Positions 31,261 to 33,000 of a stretch of 33,000 nt of DNA are shown piece by piece. The position numbers and the translations under genes are program-made. How positions within the stretch are numbered: the first letter of the stretch is position 1; the number at the start of each line of letters is the position of its first letter. Where the stretch lies: contig CANNRA010000002.1 in assembly GCA_947507735.1 (NCBI GenBank), positions 1-33,000 of the forward strand. Reading direction: 5' to 3'. The DNA comes from Actinomycetota bacterium. Its GTDB lineage: Bacteria; Actinomycetota; Thermoleophilia; Gaiellales; Gaiellaceae. The notes under the pieces were generated by a model. It had not been told where the DNA came from and did not search any database. It saw only the letters and a program-made list of their open reading frames with translations.

Positions 31261-32088
31261 TCAGCCGCGGCGGGCGAGCACAGCCTCGATCACCTGGGCG
31301 ACGCCCTCCTCGTCCACCGAGGGGCAGATCCAGTCGGCGATCGCTTTTAGCCTGGGCGTCGCGTTGTCGACGGCGACGGCGTAGCCGGCCCATTCGAGCA
31401 GCTCGATGTCGTTGTCACCGTCGCCGCAGCCGAGGGTGGCTGCCTGGTCGAAGCCGAGGCGCTCGGCGACGAAGGCGAGGCCGGAGCCCTTGGTGACGTG
31501 CAGGTCGCTGAACTCGAGGAAGTGGGGGAGCGAGCGGGCGACGTGCAGCCGGCCGGCGAACAGCTCCTGCAGCTCGATCTCGAGCTGGACGACGCGCGCC
31601 TCCTCGTCCACGACGACGAGCTTGGTCGGGCGCTCGCGCAGGAACGACTGCAGCGGGCCGACGGCGAAGACGGGGATGTGCTGGAACGCGGAGTAGCGCC
31701 GCGAGTAGGCGGTCTCCTGCTCGACGTAGAGCGTGTCGTCGACGTAACAGTTGAGCGAGAAGCCCCGGGCCTCGACCGCCGCGATCACCTCGTGCGCCAG
31801 GTCGAGCGGGACGGGCTCGTGCAGCAGCGTCTCGCCGGTGACCGGGTCGCCGACCCAGGCGCCCTGGTAGCAGACGAGCGGCGCCGTGATGCCTGCGGCA
31901 AGCGCGTACGGCAGGGCCGAGCTGTACATCCGCCCGGTGACGATCAGGACGTGGATCCCGGCAGCGCGCGCAGCGGCGATCGCGGCGAGCGTGCGTGGGC
32001 GCCACGTCACATCGGCGGGCAGCAGCGTGCGGTCGAGGTCGCAGGCGATTGCCTGGACGTCAGCGGGGAAGTCGTGGGGGAGGAGCAG
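31261..32088 (-). CDS. Cof-type HAD hydrolase with apparent non-canonical start
   Basis: A HAD-superfamily phosphatase of the Cof/sugar-phosphatase type. Motif I is DLDRT (32026-32040; Arg in place of the usual Gly), motif II VTGRM, motif III Lys in VTKGSG, and motif IV GDGDND. The first conventional start in frame (GTG 32010) lies downstream of motif I and would remove the nucleophile Asp, so it cannot be right. Between the cytochrome stop (32092-32094, same frame) and motif I there is no ATG, GTG or TTG. CTG at 32086-32088 is the best candidate, giving 275 residues starting LLLPHDFPADVQAIACD. Translation may reinitiate after the cytochrome stop 3 nt upstream. The alternatives are readthrough or a sequencing error. 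Confidence 0.85.
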   Translation of the reverse strand: MLLPHDFPADVQAIACDLDRTLLPADVTWRPRTLAAIAAARAAGIHVLIVTGRMYSSALPYALAAGITAPLVCYQGAWVGDPVTGETLLHEPVPLDLAHEVIAAVEARGFSLNCYVDDTLYVEQETAYSRRYSAFQHIPVFAVGPLQSFLRERPTKLVVVDEEARVVQLEIELQELFAGRLHVARSLPHFLEFSDLHVTKGSGLAFVAERLGFDQAATLGCGDGDNDIELLEWAGYAVAVDNATPRLKAIADWICPSVDEEGVAQVIEAVLARRG

Positions 32089-32091
32089 GCG

Positions 32092-32544
32092 CTACTTGCC
32101 GGCGACGGCCGACACGTACGCGACGACGTCGTCAACCTGCGTGGCGCTGAGCTGGCTCGCGAACGCGGGCATCGCGCCCAGGCCGTTCGCGACGCGCTCG
32201 CGGACGAGGGCCGCATTGGGCTTCGTCTGATCCAGGTTCGGGCCGACCGCGCCGGTGGAGCCTGCGTCCTTCAGCGTGTGGCAGGCGACGCAGCCCGAAC
32301 TCGCGAACACCGTCTTGCCGGCGTCGGGATCACCCACGGCGGCAGCAGCCGTCGTTTCAGCAGCGGTGGTTGCCGTAGCGGCAGTCGTTGTCGGCGCGGC
32401 GGTCGTCGTGCCCGACACCGTCTTCGGCAGCGGCGAGACCGTCTGCTGCGTGTAGCCGCCACAGCCGGCGAGAAGCAGCGCGGCAGCAGTGACGACGGGG
32501 ATGGCGATGATTCCGATCCGGCGCATGCCGCAGAGGATACTCAC
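32092..32544 (-). CDS. Lipoprotein mono-heme cytochrome c
   Basis: A 150-residue exported cytochrome. It has lipobox LLLAGC with Cys28, a Thr/Ala-rich tether, one heme site CVACH (85-89) and axial Met125 in GAMPAF. The heme domain closely parallels the first half of the di-heme cytochrome at 19830: both have CHTL, VGPxLDxTKPxAALV, RVxNGxGxMPxF and a final VAGK. GTG 32544 forms a GTGA overlap with the upstream membrane-protein stop. ATG 32526 would give a tidier signal peptide. As a membrane-anchored electron carrier it may serve a respiratory chain or the GMC dehydrogenase encoded downstream, although that enzyme lacks an export signal. Confidence 0.93.
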   Translation of the reverse strand: MSILCGMRRIGIIAIPVVTAAALLLAGCGGYTQQTVSPLPKTVSGTTTAAPTTTAATATTAAETTAAAAVGDPDAGKTVFASSGCVACHTLKDAGSTGAVGPNLDQTKPNAALVRERVANGLGAMPAFASQLSATQVDDVVAYVSAVAGK

Positions 32545-33000
32545 GCCGCCGAACGCCGTGCGCGGCGAACTGCCTCCCAGGCCAGCAGCGGGGCGACCTG
32601 GAGCACGGCGAAGGCCAGCACCTGGACGGGCGTGTCGTTGACGAGCAGCGAGACGACGACCGCGATCAGGAACGCGTCGATGACGGGGGAGCGGCGGCGC
32701 CGCGTCGCCGCGAACGTGAGCCCGATCACCGACCAGACGGAGGCGATGATCACGCCGGTGCTCCCGGCGACCTTGTGGATCGACACGTCGAGCCGGCTGA
32801 CGATGTCGGTGACGACGGTGGTGGGTCCCCCGCCGGCTGCAGCCGTGACATGGCTGTGGCCGCCGGCGAGTGCGTCGAGGCCGACGAAGGCGGCAGCGAG
32901 CGCGATCCCGGCGCCGACGACGAGCGCGATCTCGACGGGGCGGATGCGGCCCCCGCGCAGGCGCAGGGCGAGCACGAGGTAGCCGGCGAGCAGCACGAGC
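32541..33000 (-). CDS. Membrane protein, C-terminal part, cut by right edge
   Basis: The frame is open through the right edge, and the GTG at 32994-32996 is probably internal. About 153 residues are visible, with a hydrophobic segment at the edge, one near AIALAAAF, one around STGVIIASVWSVIGL and a final pair (FLIAVVVSLLVNDTPVQVLAFAVL), ending in a basic tail. The LLVNDTP motif in the last membrane segment resembles the ends of larger actinobacterial polytopic proteins, but I cannot name the family. It is coupled to the cytochrome gene by a 4-nt overlap. Confidence 0.75.
   Translation of the reverse strand, partial: LVLLAGYLVLALRLRGGRIRPVEIALVVGAGIALAAAFVGLDALAGGHSHVTAAAGGGPTTVVTDIVSRLDVSIHKVAGSTGVIIASVWSVIGLTFAATRRRRSPVIDAFLIAVVVSLLVNDTPVQVLAFAVLQVAPLLAWEAVRRARRSAA

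Noticed and set aside
32010-32010. GTG as start of the HAD gene
   Set aside because: It lies after motif I (DLDRT), so the product would lack the catalytic Asp.
1-33000. CRISPR arrays, transposases, integrases, phage genes
   Set aside because: No regularly spaced short repeats outside coding repeats and no matching protein motifs were seen.

Overview
The window is about 70% GC, with many GTG starts and 1-4 nt gene overlaps. Its homotypic AceE-type pyruvate dehydrogenase, zinc-ribbon thioredoxin, GADH-type GMC pair and several paralogous c-type cytochromes fit a free-living aerobic actinobacterium. Thermoleophilia (Gaiellales/Solirubrobacterales) is my best guess, inferred from family resemblance and not proven. 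No CRISPR array, transposase, integrase or phage gene was seen.

Layout. (1) 1-8617: the 3' part of a giant exported beta-sandwich repeat protein, cut by the left edge. It ends in an unexpected domain that looks like a degenerate response-regulator receiver. It converges, sharing a CTAG, with (2) 8614-10437, a membrane HAMP-GAF-GGDEF diguanylate cyclase. (3) 10554-12410: on the minus strand, an alpha/beta hydrolase, a small polytopic membrane protein and a DUF2237 protein; the last two are coupled by TGATG. (4) 12480-17395: an operator-like palindrome, a GntR/FCD (PdhR-like) regulator, aceE, and an exported PQQ-type beta-propeller gene whose start lies inside aceE. (5) 17641-20522: a PQQ-dependent dehydrogenase and a di-heme cytochrome c. 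Each is followed by a strong intrinsic terminator and both use GGT/GCT/GTT codons more than their neighbours, suggesting high expression. (6) 20759-22036: two convergent ChrR-like cupin genes. (7) 22070-23600: two unrecognised membrane proteins in visibly AT-richer DNA beside the 3' end of tRNA-Ser(UGA). (8) 23920-25190: an exported protein with a duplicated domain, coupled by GTGA to a zinc-ribbon thioredoxin. (9) 25225-26942: serS followed by a RidA-like gene. (10) 27029-27904: an alpha/beta-hydrolase-fold protein with an atypical active site. (11) 33000-27917, minus strand: a co-directional run of membrane protein (cut by the right edge), lipoprotein cytochrome c, HAD phosphatase, GADH subunit 3-like protein, GMC oxidoreductase, SDR and a HEAT/DUF2019-like protein.

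How they may work together (inference): the region is rich in redox functions. The PQQ dehydrogenase probably oxidises an alcohol, aldehyde or sugar outside the membrane and passes electrons to the di-heme cytochrome. The GMC/subunit 3 pair is a second FAD-dependent dehydrogenase near a lipoprotein cytochrome, and that cytochrome's heme domain is clearly paralogous to the first half of the di-heme protein. The GntR gene 4 nt before aceE suggests local control of pyruvate oxidation, as with PdhR. The giant surface protein next to a diguanylate cyclase hints at c-di-GMP-linked adhesion, from proximity only.
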